Assembly (NCBI RefSeq): GCF_022554085.1
Contig: NZ_JAKFYR010000008.1
Span: 124,001-188,000 of the forward strand
Source: Rhodococcus sp. CH91
Lineage (GTDB): Bacteria > Actinomycetota > Actinomycetes > Mycobacteriales > Mycobacteriaceae
Length of the DNA stretch: 64,000 bases
Reading direction: 5' to 3'
How positions within the stretch are numbered: the stretch's first letter is position 1; each line of letters opens with the position of its first letter. Under the pieces are notes generated by a model. That model was not told where the DNA came from, made no database searches, and saw only the letters and a program-made list of their open reading frames with translations. Positions 9,531 to 18,086 of the stretch are shown one piece after another. The position numbers and the translations under genes were made by a program.

Positions 9531-10396
9531 GGTGCGATCACCGATCCGTTTCTGGTCGCGGCCGAGCCCATCGGACCCGCCTTTCCTGTTGTGGTACGCC
9601 GAGCAGAGCTTCTGGTGGACACCCGCGTCATACCGGCGGGGCGTACGTCACCGGCCGCGGGACGGACGTCTGCGGCCGCGGGGCGGGCGGATTCGTCGTT
9701 GCGCGTGCTGTTGAAGGACAGGACCTGCATCTCGACCGACAGGTCGACGCGGCGGATCTCGACGTGCTCGGGCACATCGAGTTCGACGGGCGCGAAACTG
9801 AGGATGCTGCGGACCCCGGAACGCACGAGCCGGTCGCACACCTGCTGGGCGGCCTCGTCGGGAGTGGCCACCACGCCGATGGTCGCGCCGAGCTCACGCG
9901 CGTCGTTCTCGAGGTCGTCGACGTGACGGACCACCAGATCGCCGACCCGCGTGCCCACCACGTCCGGATCCGAATCGAACAGTCCGGCCATCGTGAAGCC
10001 ACGGCGGTCGAAGCCCGGATAACGGGCGAGGGCACGCCCGAGACTGCCCACTCCCACCAGTACGACGCGGTGGCCGCGGTCGAGTCCGAGCGCCGCTTCG
10101 ATGCGGGACTGCAGACGCAGGACGTCGTAGCCGACACCGCGGACACCGTTCGGTCCGAGGAAGGACAGATCCTTACGCAACTTGGCGGAACCGACCCCGG
10201 CTGCGGCGGCGAGTTCCTCACTGGAGACGATGAGCGTGCCCGCTTCGGCGAACGCACCGAGGACCCGGAGGTAGGTCGCGAGACGCGTCACAGTAGCCTG
10301 GGGAATGTCGCGGACCGGAGGGGTGGGAGAAGCACCCCCGCCGGACCCGGCGGTGCCGCGGGCGTCCTCGCCCTGCGGTGGGTGCAACTGCGTCAC
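9527..10396 (-). CDS. rex: Redox-sensing transcriptional repressor Rex
   Basis: Rex binds DNA when NADH/NAD+ is low and releases it when NADH rises. The 289-residue protein has an N-terminal winged helix ([35 protein letters not shown]) and a Rossmann domain with [29 protein letters not shown] and [14 protein letters not shown]. It is longer than typical Rex (about 210-250 residues) because of a low-complexity tail after residue 230 containing the near-repeat [18 protein letters not shown]. The GTG start at 10396 has GAGGAG nine bases upstream. The rex-hemACD arrangement matches the Rex operon known in Streptomyces coelicolor. A Rex-type operator lies 83-100 bases upstream. Confidence 0.95.
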   Translation of the reverse strand: MTQLHPPQGEDARGTAGSGGGASPTPPVRDIPQATVTRLATYLRVLGAFAEAGTLIVSSEELAAAAGVGSAKLRKDLSFLGPNGVRGVGYDVLRLQSRIEAALGLDRGHRVVLVGVGSLGRALARYPGFDRRGFTMAGLFDSDPDVVGTRVGDLVVRHVDDLENDARELGATIGVVATPDEAAQQVCDRLVRSGVRSILSFAPVELDVPEHVEIRRVDLSVEMQVLSFNSTRNDESARPAAADVRPAAGDVRPAGMTRVSTRSSARRTTTGKAGPMGSAATRNGSVIAP

Positions 10397-10478
10397 GGTA
10401 CGTGGCTCCTCGTCCGGCCGGTGGATACACGCCTGGCCTCACGGTGATCCGGGAAATCGTTCACACCACGGTAACCGC

Positions 10479-10496
10479 TTGTGAAGCCATGCACAA
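10479..10496. promoter_or_regulatory. Rex operator (ROP) upstream of rex-hemACD
   Basis: TTGTGAAGCCATGCACAA matches the Rex consensus TTGTGAAnnnnTTCACAA at 13 of 14 defined positions. It lies in the gap between the glutaredoxin-like gene and rex, consistent with autoregulation and redox control of haem synthesis. Confidence 0.8.
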
Positions 10497-10555
10497 AGTT
10501 GCTCGAACCCCCTCGAATGTGCTTCCCACCTGCTGTACGACCGCGACCGGCCGGC

Positions 10556-10846
10556 TCAGCGAGCGAGATCGGCGCGCAGTCGCGGTTCGTCGACCTCCCA
10601 GTAGCTGTGCTCCCGACCGTCGAGGAGAACGACGGGCAGACGGTCTCCGAATTCGGCCCGCAGATCGGGATCGGTTGCGGCAGCGAGATCGACGTCGATG
10701 CAGGTGACCTCCACCCCGAGCTCCTCCGCGAGAGCGTCGAGTCGCTCGCGGGCGGGACCGCACGCACCGCATCCCGCGCGGACGAGCAGGGTCAGATGAT
10801 GACGGCTCGCGGACCCGTCCGCGACCGGAGAAGAATGCTCACTCAT
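10556..10846 (-). CDS. Glutaredoxin-like thioredoxin-fold protein
   Basis: A 96-residue protein with the redox motif RAGCGACGPA (C26 and C29) after the first beta strand, the second strand VTCIDVDL, and the cis-proline region DRLPVVLLDGREH, all typical of short glutaredoxin/DUF836 proteins. ATG at 10846. It precedes rex on the same strand and has the position of M. tuberculosis Rv0508 (recalled). It probably reduces disulfides or carries out a mycothiol-linked redox function; the partner is unknown. Confidence 0.85.
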   Translation of the reverse strand: MSEHSSPVADGSASRHHLTLLVRAGCGACGPARERLDALAEELGVEVTCIDVDLAAATDPDLRAEFGDRLPVVLLDGREHSYWEVDEPRLRADLAR

Positions 10847-11022
10847 GCCTCCACTGTGCGCGACGACCCGTCGAGAGGAACGTCACACCCGGTCACGGCC
10901 GCAACGACCTCCCCGTGACGAGCGCCGACGCGGGCTAGGCTTGGCCGGGGCCGCCCGCATATGCGGCGGGCACGGCCCACCCGTTGTTTTCAGCCCCGCC
11001 CGTCACGACACCGGAGGTGCGA

Positions 11023-12012
11023 GTGCCAGGACGTTCGTTTCCCTACGGATGGGGCATGGGTGAGACCTGGGCGCGCATCATCCGGCCCGGACGTCGGCTC
11101 TTCTCCCGCAAGTTCGGACCGAGCGAGGAAGAGGTCCGCGCCAATCTCGCAGGTGAGGCGAGCGCCGATGCCGCTCTCGCATTGCAGGAATCCCGGATCG
11201 AACCGGAACCTTCCGCCGACACCGCACCCGTCCCGCACGATCTGACCGCAGCGGCGTTCTTCGACGTCGACAACACGATGGTGCAGGGCGCGTCGATCAT
11301 CCACTTCGCCCGCGGCCTCGTCGCACGCGACTACTTCGACAAATCCGACCTGTTCGAGTTCGCGTGGCAACAGATCAAGTTCCGGCTCACCGGCAAGGAG
11401 AACCTGAACGACGTCGCGACCGGCCGCGACAAGGCACTGTCGTTCGTGCAGGGCAGGTCCACCGAGGAATTGCGCCGGCTCGGCGAGGAGATCTACGACG
11501 AGATCATCGCCGACAAGATCTGGCCGGGCACCCGGGCCCTCGCGCAGATGCATCTCGACGCGGGTCAGCAGGTATGGCTCGTGACCGCGACCCCGGTCCA
11601 GCTGGCCGATGTCATCGCGAAACGCCTCGGACTCACGGGCGCCCTCGGCACTGTCGCCGAGTCGGAGAACGGTGTGTTCACCGGCAGGCTGGTGGGCGAC
11701 ATCCTGCACGGCCTGGGCAAGGCGCACGCGGTGCGTGCCCTCGCGATCCGGGAGGGCCTCAATCTCAAGCGGTGCACCGCCTATTCGGACAGTCACAACG
11801 ACGTGCCGATGCTGTCGGTGGTGGGCACCGCCGTCGCGATCAACCCGGATCCGGACCTCCGGCAGGTCGCGCGGACCCGCGGGTGGGAGATCCGCGATTT
11901 CCGCACCGCGCGCAAGGCGGCGAAGGTCGGGGTGCCCACGGCGCTCGGGCTCGGGGCTGCCGGTGGTGCGGTGGCGGTCCTCGTCGGGCGCCGCCGCGAT
12001 CGAGCGGCGTGA
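11023..12012 (+). CDS. HAD-IB family phosphatase (SerB1-like) with C-terminal membrane anchor
   Basis: A phosphatase of the SerB/HAD-IB type. The nucleophile motif is [15 protein letters not shown] (D81, D83), the second region [20 protein letters not shown], and the third [16 protein letters not shown]. The preferred start is GTG at 11023 with GGAGG six to seven bases upstream (329 residues); an in-frame ATG at 10984 lacks a good site. A hydrophobic C-terminal stretch ([15 protein letters not shown]) followed by RRRDRAA suggests a membrane anchor or tail. The substrate could be a phospholipid or phosphoserine. Its stop codon lies inside the first copy of a duplicated hairpin. Confidence 0.85.
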   Translation: MPGRSFPYGWGMGETWARIIRPGRRLFSRKFGPSEEEVRANLAGEASADAALALQESRIEPEPSADTAPVPHDLTAAAFFDVDNTMVQGASIIHFARGLVARDYFDKSDLFEFAWQQIKFRLTGKENLNDVATGRDKALSFVQGRSTEELRRLGEEIYDEIIADKIWPGTRALAQMHLDAGQQVWLVTATPVQLADVIAKRLGLTGALGTVAESENGVFTGRLVGDILHGLGKAHAVRALAIREGLNLKRCTAYSDSHNDVPMLSVVGTAVAINPDPDLRQVARTRGWEIRDFRTARKAAKVGVPTALGLGAAGGAVAVLVGRRRDRAA

Positions 12013-12039
12013 CGATACCGCCGCGATCGAGCGGCGTGA
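11991..12039. repeat. Two 22-bp direct repeats, each a hairpin, across a stop codon
   Basis: The copies are 11991-12012 and 12018-12039, identical and five bases apart. Each contains the palindrome CGCCGCGATCGAGCGGCG. The first copy encodes the last residues and TGA stop of the HAD gene; the second lies before the convergent acyltransferase stop at 12049. It probably acts as a doubled, bidirectional transcription-ending structure. Confidence 0.85.
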
Positions 12040-12048
12040 GATCGGCGG

Positions 12049-13032
12049 TCAGCCGAGGAAGACGTTGCGGCGGCGCGTGAGCAGTTTGTAGAGCGTCTGC
12101 TGGATCGTCTCGCGCACGTGGTCGGTGACCTCGAACAGCACCATCGGGTCCTCGGCTGCGGCGTCGTCGTAGACGTCGGTGACGATGGGCGTCCCGAACT
12201 CGATGTACCACTTCGACGGGAGCGGCACGATACCGAGCGGCCCGAACGCCGGGAACAGCGGAGTGATCGGGAAGTACGGCAGGCCGAGCAGGCGTGCGAG
12301 CGAGGTGAGGTCGGCGATGTTCGGGTAGATCTCCTCGGATCCGACGATCGAGCACGGCACGATCGGCGCCTGGGTGCGCAGGGCCGCCGAGACGAAGCCC
12401 CCACGTCCGAATCGCTGCAGCTTGTAGCGTTCACTGAACGGTTTGCCGAGCCCCTTGTAACCCTCGGGGAACACGGCGACCACCTGATCCTGATCGAGCA
12501 GACGCTCGGCGTCGGGGTGACACGCGAGGGTGTGCCCGGCCTTGCGGGTCACCGTGCCGACCACCGGGAGCCCGAAAGCGAGGTCGGCGGCGAGCATGCG
12601 CAGGGGGCGATCCGCGTGGTCGCGCACGGCCACGGAGGTCATCAGCGCATCCACGGGCAATGTCCCCGCGTGGTTGGCGACGACGAGTGCGCGCCCTTCG
12701 GCAGGGATGTTCTCGATGCCGCGGACCTCGACGCGGAACCACTTGTCGAAGAGGGGGCGCAGGACCGGCAGGACGATGTTGTCGGTGAAGTGCGGATCGA
12801 ATCCGAAGTCGTCGACCTCGTAGTCGCCGGTCATCCGCCGGCGGACGAATTCTGCGGTGGCGGTGACCTGCTGTACGAGGCTGCTGCGCATCTCCTCGAC
12901 GAACCGATCGGTGCGGCTCATCTGCTCGGGCGTGGGTGGAGGGCCCATCGACGGGTGCGGCGCACGGGGGGCGCGGCCACCGGGACGGCGGTTCCCGGCG
13001 TGCAGCGGGATGACCTTCGCAACCTCCGTCAT
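12049..13032 (-). CDS. Lysophospholipid acyltransferase (PlsC family)
   Basis: A 327-residue acyltransferase. The acyltransferase block reads GRALVVANHAGTLPVDALM (histidine and aspartate six residues apart, a spacing wider than the classic HX4D), followed by VAVFPEGYKGLGKPF and APIVPCSIVGSEEIYP, typical of the mycobacterial Rv0502-type group. The N-terminus is Pro-rich. The ATG at 13032 overlaps the upstream SDR stop as ATGA (13029-13032). It presumably acylates glycerophospholipids or a related cell-envelope lipid at the membrane. The convergent HAD phosphatase next door may act in the same lipid pathway (inference). Confidence 0.87.
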   Translation of the reverse strand: MTEVAKVIPLHAGNRRPGGRAPRAPHPSMGPPPTPEQMSRTDRFVEEMRSSLVQQVTATAEFVRRRMTGDYEVDDFGFDPHFTDNIVLPVLRPLFDKWFRVEVRGIENIPAEGRALVVANHAGTLPVDALMTSVAVRDHADRPLRMLAADLAFGLPVVGTVTRKAGHTLACHPDAERLLDQDQVVAVFPEGYKGLGKPFSERYKLQRFGRGGFVSAALRTQAPIVPCSIVGSEEIYPNIADLTSLARLLGLPYFPITPLFPAFGPLGIVPLPSKWYIEFGTPIVTDVYDDAAAEDPMVLFEVTDHVRETIQQTLYKLLTRRRNVFLG

Positions 13033-14099
13033 CGTGTCTCCCTCGTGTATCCGAGCGCGGAAAGCGCCAGCGACTCGGACTTGTCCACCCATTCGGTCTT
13101 CACGAGACGGGTGAGGGCGAGTCCGCGCGCGAAGTCGTCGAGCGCCTCTTTCGTGGTCCAGCGTGGTTCGAATCCGAACTCGTGGCGCATACGCGTGGTG
13201 TCGAGTCCGCATCCGAAGTGGAAGTAGTCGAGTTCCTCCTTGGTGAACGAGTTCATCACCGAACCCATGAGCGCGTGCCCGACGGTGCGGAACAGAGCGT
13301 AGGGCATCGGTACCGTCATCCCCCCTGCTCGGCGCACCGCCTGCGTCATCATGACGATTCCGTCCCCGGCGATGTTGTACGTCCCGGGCGGCCCGGCGAT
13401 CACTGCGTGCTCGAGTGCGCCGAGGGCGTCCTCCTCGTGCAGCAACTGCAGGCGCGCGTCGCGGCCGAGCACGTTGGGAACGAGCGGGGAGGTGAGATAG
13501 CTCGACACCGAACCCGGCAGCCGGTTCCCGACGGTAGGGGCGAGCCGGAGGATGGTGGTGGCGATGTCGCTCCGCCGTCGGGCGACGCCTCGCAGATATC
13601 CCTCGACCTCGATCATGTCGCGGGCGAAGGCGCCCGTGGGCCGGCGGCGGGCGCTCATCTCCTCGGTGAACTTGGCCGGATCCTTGGCGCTCGAGCCGTA
13701 GAGGACGGACGAGGAGCGCAGCACGATCCTGCGCACCGTCGGGGCCTTCTGGCACACCGCGAACAACTGCATCGCGCCGAGGACGTTCATGTCCTTCATC
13801 GCTGCGCGGCTACCCGACTTGGGAGCCTTGGTCACCGCCGAGGCGTGAACGACGGTGTCGACGTCCATGTTGCGGATGATCTTGCCGATGAGCGGATTGC
13901 GGATGTCGGCCAGCACGAACTCGGCCCGCCCCATGCGGCGGAGCATGTCCTTGCTCGGTGACTGGGTGTCGACGCCGATCACCCGTTCGATCTCCGGATT
14001 CTGGGCAAGCCTGGTGACGAGGAATCCACCCAGGAACCGGCTCGCACCCGTCACCAGCACGACCCGTGGCGGTGCCACCTCGTGCGTATGCACACCCAC
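13029..14099 (-). CDS. NAD-dependent epimerase/dehydratase (extended SDR, GalE2-like)
   Basis: A 356-residue extended short-chain dehydrogenase. The N-terminal Rossmann motif is VVLVTGASRFLGGFL, followed by IGVDTQ, ADIRNPLIGK and a catalytic region IVLRSSSVLYGS. The downstream YxxxK appears altered in ARDMIEVEGYL, so the classic Tyr/Lys pair is not clear by eye. It is coupled to the acyltransferase gene by a 4-bp overlap and corresponds in position to Rv0501 (recalled). The substrate may be a sugar nucleotide or lipid-linked group; the sequence does not decide. Confidence 0.85.
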   Translation of the reverse strand: MGVHTHEVAPPRVVLVTGASRFLGGFLVTRLAQNPEIERVIGVDTQSPSKDMLRRMGRAEFVLADIRNPLIGKIIRNMDVDTVVHASAVTKAPKSGSRAAMKDMNVLGAMQLFAVCQKAPTVRRIVLRSSSVLYGSSAKDPAKFTEEMSARRRPTGAFARDMIEVEGYLRGVARRRSDIATTILRLAPTVGNRLPGSVSSYLTSPLVPNVLGRDARLQLLHEEDALGALEHAVIAGPPGTYNIAGDGIVMMTQAVRRAGGMTVPMPYALFRTVGHALMGSVMNSFTKEELDYFHFGCGLDTTRMRHEFGFEPRWTTKEALDDFARGLALTRLVKTEWVDKSESLALSALGYTRETR

Positions 14100-14238
14100 T
14101 CGCTAACCCCCTGCAACCACACACGCGCCGGAGGTCACATTCGTCCCGGCACGGTATGCCGTCCCACAATACGGCCACTTCGCTGCACACGCACGGCGCG
14201 GGAGTGAACTCTCGTCCCTTTCCGGACGCGGAGACGAA

Positions 14239-14271
14239 CGATGCCCGCCACCGCGAGGGTGACGGGCATCG
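14239..14271 (-). terminator. Hairpin downstream of bS22
   Basis: A stem of 9 bp (CGATGCCCG with CGGGCATCG), one mismatch, then four more pairs and a five-base loop, located after the bS22 stop on its strand. No clear U-tract follows. Confidence 0.6.
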
Positions 14272-14285
14272 GACAGATACAGGGC

Positions 14286-14387
14286 TTACTTGCCGAGTTT
14301 ACGACGCTGCACTCGGGTGCGGCGGAGCAGCTTGCGGTGCTTCTTCTTCGACATGCGCTTACGGCGCTTCTTGATCACAGATCCCAT
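14286..14387 (-). CDS. Ribosomal protein bS22 (33 residues)
   Basis: A tiny, extremely basic protein: [20 protein letters not shown] followed by [13 protein letters not shown]. This matches the actinobacterial small-subunit protein bS22 (AURKAIP1/COX24-like), found in mycobacterial ribosomes. ATG at 14387, TAA stop at 14286. It is isolated between the SDR gene and the HTH gene, as in M. tuberculosis (Rv0500B, recalled), and is followed by its own hairpin. Confidence 0.93.
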
Positions 14388-14648
14388 GTGGGCATCCCTC
14401 ACGTTCCTTGTAGCGTTCCTGCGCACGCCGGTGACGTACGCCTGATGTATGTCGACGCTGGGCCTCGTGGCGACGAGTTACAGCGCCTCACGACACCGGC
14501 TGGCCGGTACGACGACAAGCAATCCTACCGGGGCGGCGTACCGGCGTGAAACCGAGGTCCGCCCCGGGACGCAACCACCATCGCGCACCCGGAGACCGTC
14601 GTCGGGCCGGTGTCACCACCGGCCTGTCGAACCGTCCTGTCCGAGGTC

Positions 14649-14885
14649 CTATCCGACGTCGAAGTAGGACGTCTCGAGATAGTCGTGAACGGCCTTCGCA
14701 TGCACGCGGAACGACCGTCCCACGCGCACCGCAGGCAGTTCGCCACTGTGCACCAGCCTGTATACGGTCATCTTCGAGACCCTCATGAGAGCTGCCACTT
14801 CGGCAACCGTCAGGAATTGGGTACCGGCGAGAACCGACTGTCCGTCTTGAGGTTGACCCTTCGACGGCGTGTTTCCTGAAACCAT
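14649..14885 (-). CDS. Small MerR/excisionase-type HTH protein (BldC/Rv0500A-like)
   Basis: A 78-residue DNA-binding protein: LTVAEVAALMRVSKMTVYRL followed by VHSGELPAVRVGRSFRVHA is the winged-helix signature of BldC/excisionase-family proteins. The ATG at 14885 has GGAGGT six bases upstream. Upstream in-frame starts (to 14939) are less likely. It sits between proC and bS22. Homologues bind direct-repeat DNA; the targets here are unknown. The 261 bases between it and bS22 show no other gene. Confidence 0.88.
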   Translation of the reverse strand: MVSGNTPSKGQPQDGQSVLAGTQFLTVAEVAALMRVSKMTVYRLVHSGELPAVRVGRSFRVHAKAVHDYLETSYFDVG

Positions 14886-15120
14886 TACACACCTCCGGCA
14901 CGCCCGCGCCGCCGGCTTCCCCTCCGGCGGAACAGACACGCACGTGCTGATTCGAGCTTAGCGTGACGAATGGTTCCTGTGCGACGATGCAGCTGGGAAT
15001 TTCCGGCCGGCGAGCAGTTCGTCGCCACGCTACGCCTCCCCCGGACACCTGTCAGGCGGTATCGGGAGGACTGTCCGGGCGGCACCCGCGAGCCCGTGCG
15101 GGCGGCACCCTCGAGTCTGT

Positions 15121-15957
15121 TCAGGCAGTGCCCGAAGCTTGCTCCGACGCCGCACCGAGCTGCGCCGAGCGACGCTTCGCGGCGTCCAGGGCCTCGTAGA
15201 AGGCGGTGCGCAGCCCACCGCGCTCGAGTTCCCGGATCGCCGCCGCAGTGGTTCCGCCGGGCGAGGTGACCGCGGCACGCAGATCGGCGGCGTTGTCCCC
15301 CGACTGCGCGAGCATGGCGGCCGAACCGGTCATCGTCTGCACCACCAGATCGGTGGCCACAGCGCGCGTGAGACCGAGCCCGACCCCGGCGTCGATCATC
15401 GCCTCGGCGACGAGGAAGAAGTAGGCGGGCCCGGAGCCGGACACCGCGGTGACCGCATCGATCTGCGACTCGGGAACGACCGAGACGGTTCCGACCGTCG
15501 CGAGGATCTCGCGGACCGTGTCGAGATGCTGCTGCTTGACGTACCTGCCCGCCGCCAGCACGCTTGCGCCCTGCCCGACCAGCATCGGGGTGTTCGGCAT
15601 CACGCGCACGACCGGGAATCCGGCCGGGAGCTTCGTCTCGTAGCGCACCGTGGGAATGCCCGCAGCGAGCGACACCAGGATCTGCTCGTCGTCGTTCCCC
15701 GCGTCCACCGCCGCGAGATCCGTGACGACGGCATCCACATCGTTGGGCTTGACCGCCACGACCACCACGTCGGCGCCCTCCGCGGCGTCGGAGGTGCTGT
15801 CGGTGACCCGGATCGAGTACTCGCGGGTGAGTTGTTCGCGTCGCTCGCCGAACTTCTCGGCGACCACGAGGTCCTTCGTTGCGAAGCCGTTGCTCAGCAG
15901 GCCCGAGATCAGCGCCTCACCGATCCTGCCACCACCGATCACTGCGATTCTCGTCAT
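15121..15957 (-). CDS. proC: Pyrroline-5-carboxylate reductase
   Basis: Last step of proline synthesis: NAD(P)H reduction of pyrroline-5-carboxylate. The 278 residues begin MTRIAVIGGGRIGEALISGL (Rossmann glycines) and include VVAVKPNDVD, VRVMPNTPMLVGQGAS, AVSGSGPAYFFLVAEAM and the C-terminal signature DLRAAVTSPGGTTAAAIREL. ATG at 15957. Normal family length; no oddities. Confidence 0.96.
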   Translation of the reverse strand: MTRIAVIGGGRIGEALISGLLSNGFATKDLVVAEKFGERREQLTREYSIRVTDSTSDAAEGADVVVVAVKPNDVDAVVTDLAAVDAGNDDEQILVSLAAGIPTVRYETKLPAGFPVVRVMPNTPMLVGQGASVLAAGRYVKQQHLDTVREILATVGTVSVVPESQIDAVTAVSGSGPAYFFLVAEAMIDAGVGLGLTRAVATDLVVQTMTGSAAMLAQSGDNAADLRAAVTSPGGTTAAAIRELERGGLRTAFYEALDAAKRRSAQLGAASEQASGTA

Positions 15958-16048
15958 GGGGGACAGCCTGCCACGGCAGCCCGTGCGGTCCGCATCACGG
16001 TGGACCGTCGGCCTTCCGGAGCGGCCGCCCACGGGATCCGGCCCGACG

Positions 16049-16906
16049 TCAGCGCGGCATCATGGCCAGCTGCCGCGACTGCACGACGACCGCGCCGGTC
16101 GAGTCGACGACGGTGTGGTCCTCCTCGAACCAGATGTTGCCGAGGACGCTGCTCTCGGCGACGACGCGCAGCCATCCCGGAGCCGGCACCCGCCGCAGAT
16201 ATGCCGTGAGCTGCACGGTCGGGGCCCAGCCGAATCTTCCGCGATTCATCGTGACGGGCGCGGAGACGTCGCCGCACATGAGGGCGAAGAGCACCGAGGT
16301 GTCGACATCCTCCTCGTCACCCGGGAGCGGCCGCGTCCACATCGACACCATGGGCTCGCCCTGCTCGCCGTCGAGGAAGCGCGCGGTGGAACCGTCGACC
16401 CGCATCCGCGAGGACGAGGCGAACTTCACGATCTGCCCCATCGGGTGATCGGGCGTGATCAGCACCGATTCGGCCGGTGGCTCGGCGGGCACGGTGGTCG
16501 CGCGGTGGGGCACGGTGTAGAAGGGTTCTTCGGTGTCCGGAGTCCCGAGCGTGACACTCGCACGGACCGCGACCCGGCCGGCCTGGGACAGTTCGACGTC
16601 GACGACGCCGATCTGCTTCCCCTGCTTGCGGAGGACCGTGGTCAGTTCGACCTCTCCCGGATCCGGTGCCGACACGAACGAGGCGCTCACGGCGAGAGGT
16701 TGAGTGAGGGAATCGACCCCCGCGTCGAGTACCGATCGGCGGGCGGCGGCGGCGCACACGGCGAGCATGCACCCGCCGTGCACCTTGGGCCCGATCGTCC
16801 ACGTCGGGGCGATATGGGCCTGCCAGCCGGCGGTCCCGCCGCTATCGCCCTCCGGGAGCCGGGTGATCGCGGTGAGGTCACGGAAGGGCCGGTCGATGAT
16901 GGTCAC
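16049..16906 (-). CDS. Double-hotdog acyl-CoA thioesterase-like protein
   Basis: A 285-residue protein predicted to contain two hotdog domains. The first has APTWTIGPKVHGGCMLAVCA and the strand LAVSASFVSAPDPGEVELTT; the second has FGWAPTVQLTAYLRRVPAPGW and IWFEEDHTVVDSTGAVVVQS. This is the layout of actinobacterial thioesterase-family (TesB-like) proteins that hydrolyse acyl-CoA. The GTG start at 16906 overlaps the MerR stop as GTGA (16903-16906), so the pair is co-translated and this is the likely MerR target. Confidence 0.8.
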   Translation of the reverse strand: MTIIDRPFRDLTAITRLPEGDSGGTAGWQAHIAPTWTIGPKVHGGCMLAVCAAAARRSVLDAGVDSLTQPLAVSASFVSAPDPGEVELTTVLRKQGKQIGVVDVELSQAGRVAVRASVTLGTPDTEEPFYTVPHRATTVPAEPPAESVLITPDHPMGQIVKFASSSRMRVDGSTARFLDGEQGEPMVSMWTRPLPGDEEDVDTSVLFALMCGDVSAPVTMNRGRFGWAPTVQLTAYLRRVPAPGWLRVVAESSVLGNIWFEEDHTVVDSTGAVVVQSRQLAMMPR

Positions 16907-17568
16907 TGCTGCTCCTGCTGGTCGGGACGGTCCGGCTCCCCACCGGGTGCCGCCGGTTCGCCGTTCCCGAACATCCGGGCGGCGAGGTGCTGATGGGCGA
17001 GCCTGCGCATGGCCGTGAGCACCGGCTCGTAGAGGGCGGTACCGAGAACAGCGGCCTCGACGGTGGCCTCGCGCGAGTGCGTGGGCAGCAACTCGAGATC
17101 CACTTCGGCGATGGCGAGCACATGGCGGCCGTAGGTGTCGGTTCGCCGATCCCCCATCCGCAGACCGCCCGCTTCGAGCGCCGCGAGCGCATGTTCGAGC
17201 TGTGCCACGGCCGCGAATCTCGGGTCGTACATCTGGCCGAGTCGCTCGAGCAGTCGACGCGCTCGCGGAAAGTCGGGACCGGCAGGATCGCCCACATAGG
17301 GCGGCAGGGCCGCGATGGCGCGCCCGAGTTCGGTGAACAGATCGTCGCGGGGATGGTCGACGAGGTCGACCACGGTCTTGATCTTCTCGAGCGGCAAACC
17401 CTGCGCGGCGAGCGCCCGGACGAGCGCCAGCCGGCGGAGGTGGGTGTCGTCGTAGGTCGCGGAGGTGGCACTCGTCGCCACGCCCGGCATGAGCAGCCCC
17501 TCCCGCAGGTAGTACTTCACGGTCGGCAGCGGCACGCCGGAGCGCTCGGCGAGTTCCGAGATACGCAC
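16903..17568 (-). CDS. MerR-family transcriptional regulator
   Basis: A 221-residue regulator. The N-terminal winged helix reads MRISELAERSGVPLPTVKYY followed by LREGLLMPG, and TYDDTHLRRLALVRALAAQG continues the MerR fold. The C-terminal part is helical and has no metal-binding cysteine cluster, so the inducer is probably organic, perhaps a fatty acyl compound given its thioesterase partner. It is divergent from a membrane protein, with a 20-bp palindromic operator between them. Confidence 0.88.
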   Translation of the reverse strand: MRISELAERSGVPLPTVKYYLREGLLMPGVATSATSATYDDTHLRRLALVRALAAQGLPLEKIKTVVDLVDHPRDDLFTELGRAIAALPPYVGDPAGPDFPRARRLLERLGQMYDPRFAAVAQLEHALAALEAGGLRMGDRRTDTYGRHVLAIAEVDLELLPTHSREATVEAAVLGTALYEPVLTAMRRLAHQHLAARMFGNGEPAAPGGEPDRPDQQEQQ

Positions 17569-17601
17569 AGTTCACCTCCGTCCTTGACATCGGATACTAC
17601 A

Positions 17602-17621
17602 GCTATCCAGTATTGGATAGC
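17602..17621. promoter_or_regulatory. Perfect palindromic MerR-type operator
   Basis: GCTATCCAGTATTGGATAGC has perfect 8-bp arms around GTAT, and a third half-site ACTATCCA follows at 17625-17632. It lies between the MerR gene and the divergent membrane gene, 13 bases beyond a TTGACA element (17584-17589), the geometry of MerR control with an over-long spacer. Confidence 0.75.
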
Positions 17622-17669
17622 GCAACTATCCACCCAGGGGCAGACTCGTCGCGAACCCGAGGAGGTTCC

Positions 17670-18086
17670 ATGCATCCGCTCGTGATCATCGTTCTCGGTG
17701 GCACCCTGCTCACCGTCGCCGGCATCGCCTTCGGGGGCACCTTCCTGCTGCGCGTCGCGTCGGGCGGAGTGCCCGCCAACGACCTTCAGAAAGCATTCTT
17801 CCGGGCCGGGCATGCCCACGCGGGAGTTCTCGTCACCCTCGGTCTCCTCATCGCCGTCCTCACCCACGCGGTCGGCGCATCACCCGGGTGGTCGGCGGCC
17901 GGCACCGTGGCGGTACTCGGCTCCGCGATCCTCATTCCGGCGGGATTCTTCCTGTCGGTGCTCGGACCCGAACCCGAGCGACCCGGCAGGATGTTCGTCT
18001 CCGTGTTGCTCGGAGCGGCCTGTCTCACCGCCGGCGTCCTGATCTCAGGTGTCGCGGTGCTCGCTGCCGGGCTCGCCGCTCTCTGA
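17670..18086 (+). CDS. Four-helix membrane protein divergent from the MerR gene
   Basis: A 138-residue hydrophobic protein starting at ATG 17670, preceded by GAGGAGG. Four transmembrane segments are visible: PLVIIVLGGTLLTVAGIAF, AGVLVTLGLLIAVLTHAVG, TVAVLGSAILIPAGFFLSV and VSVLLGAACLTAGVLISGV. Between the first two lies FRAGHAHAGVLV, with histidines that could bind metal or haem. No family is certain. Its promoter contains the MerR palindrome, so it is probably part of that regulon. The last 42 bases overlap the convergent TIM-barrel gene. Confidence 0.75.
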   Translation: MHPLVIIVLGGTLLTVAGIAFGGTFLLRVASGGVPANDLQKAFFRAGHAHAGVLVTLGLLIAVLTHAVGASPGWSAAGTVAVLGSAILIPAGFFLSVLGPEPERPGRMFVSVLLGAACLTAGVLISGVAVLAAGLAAL

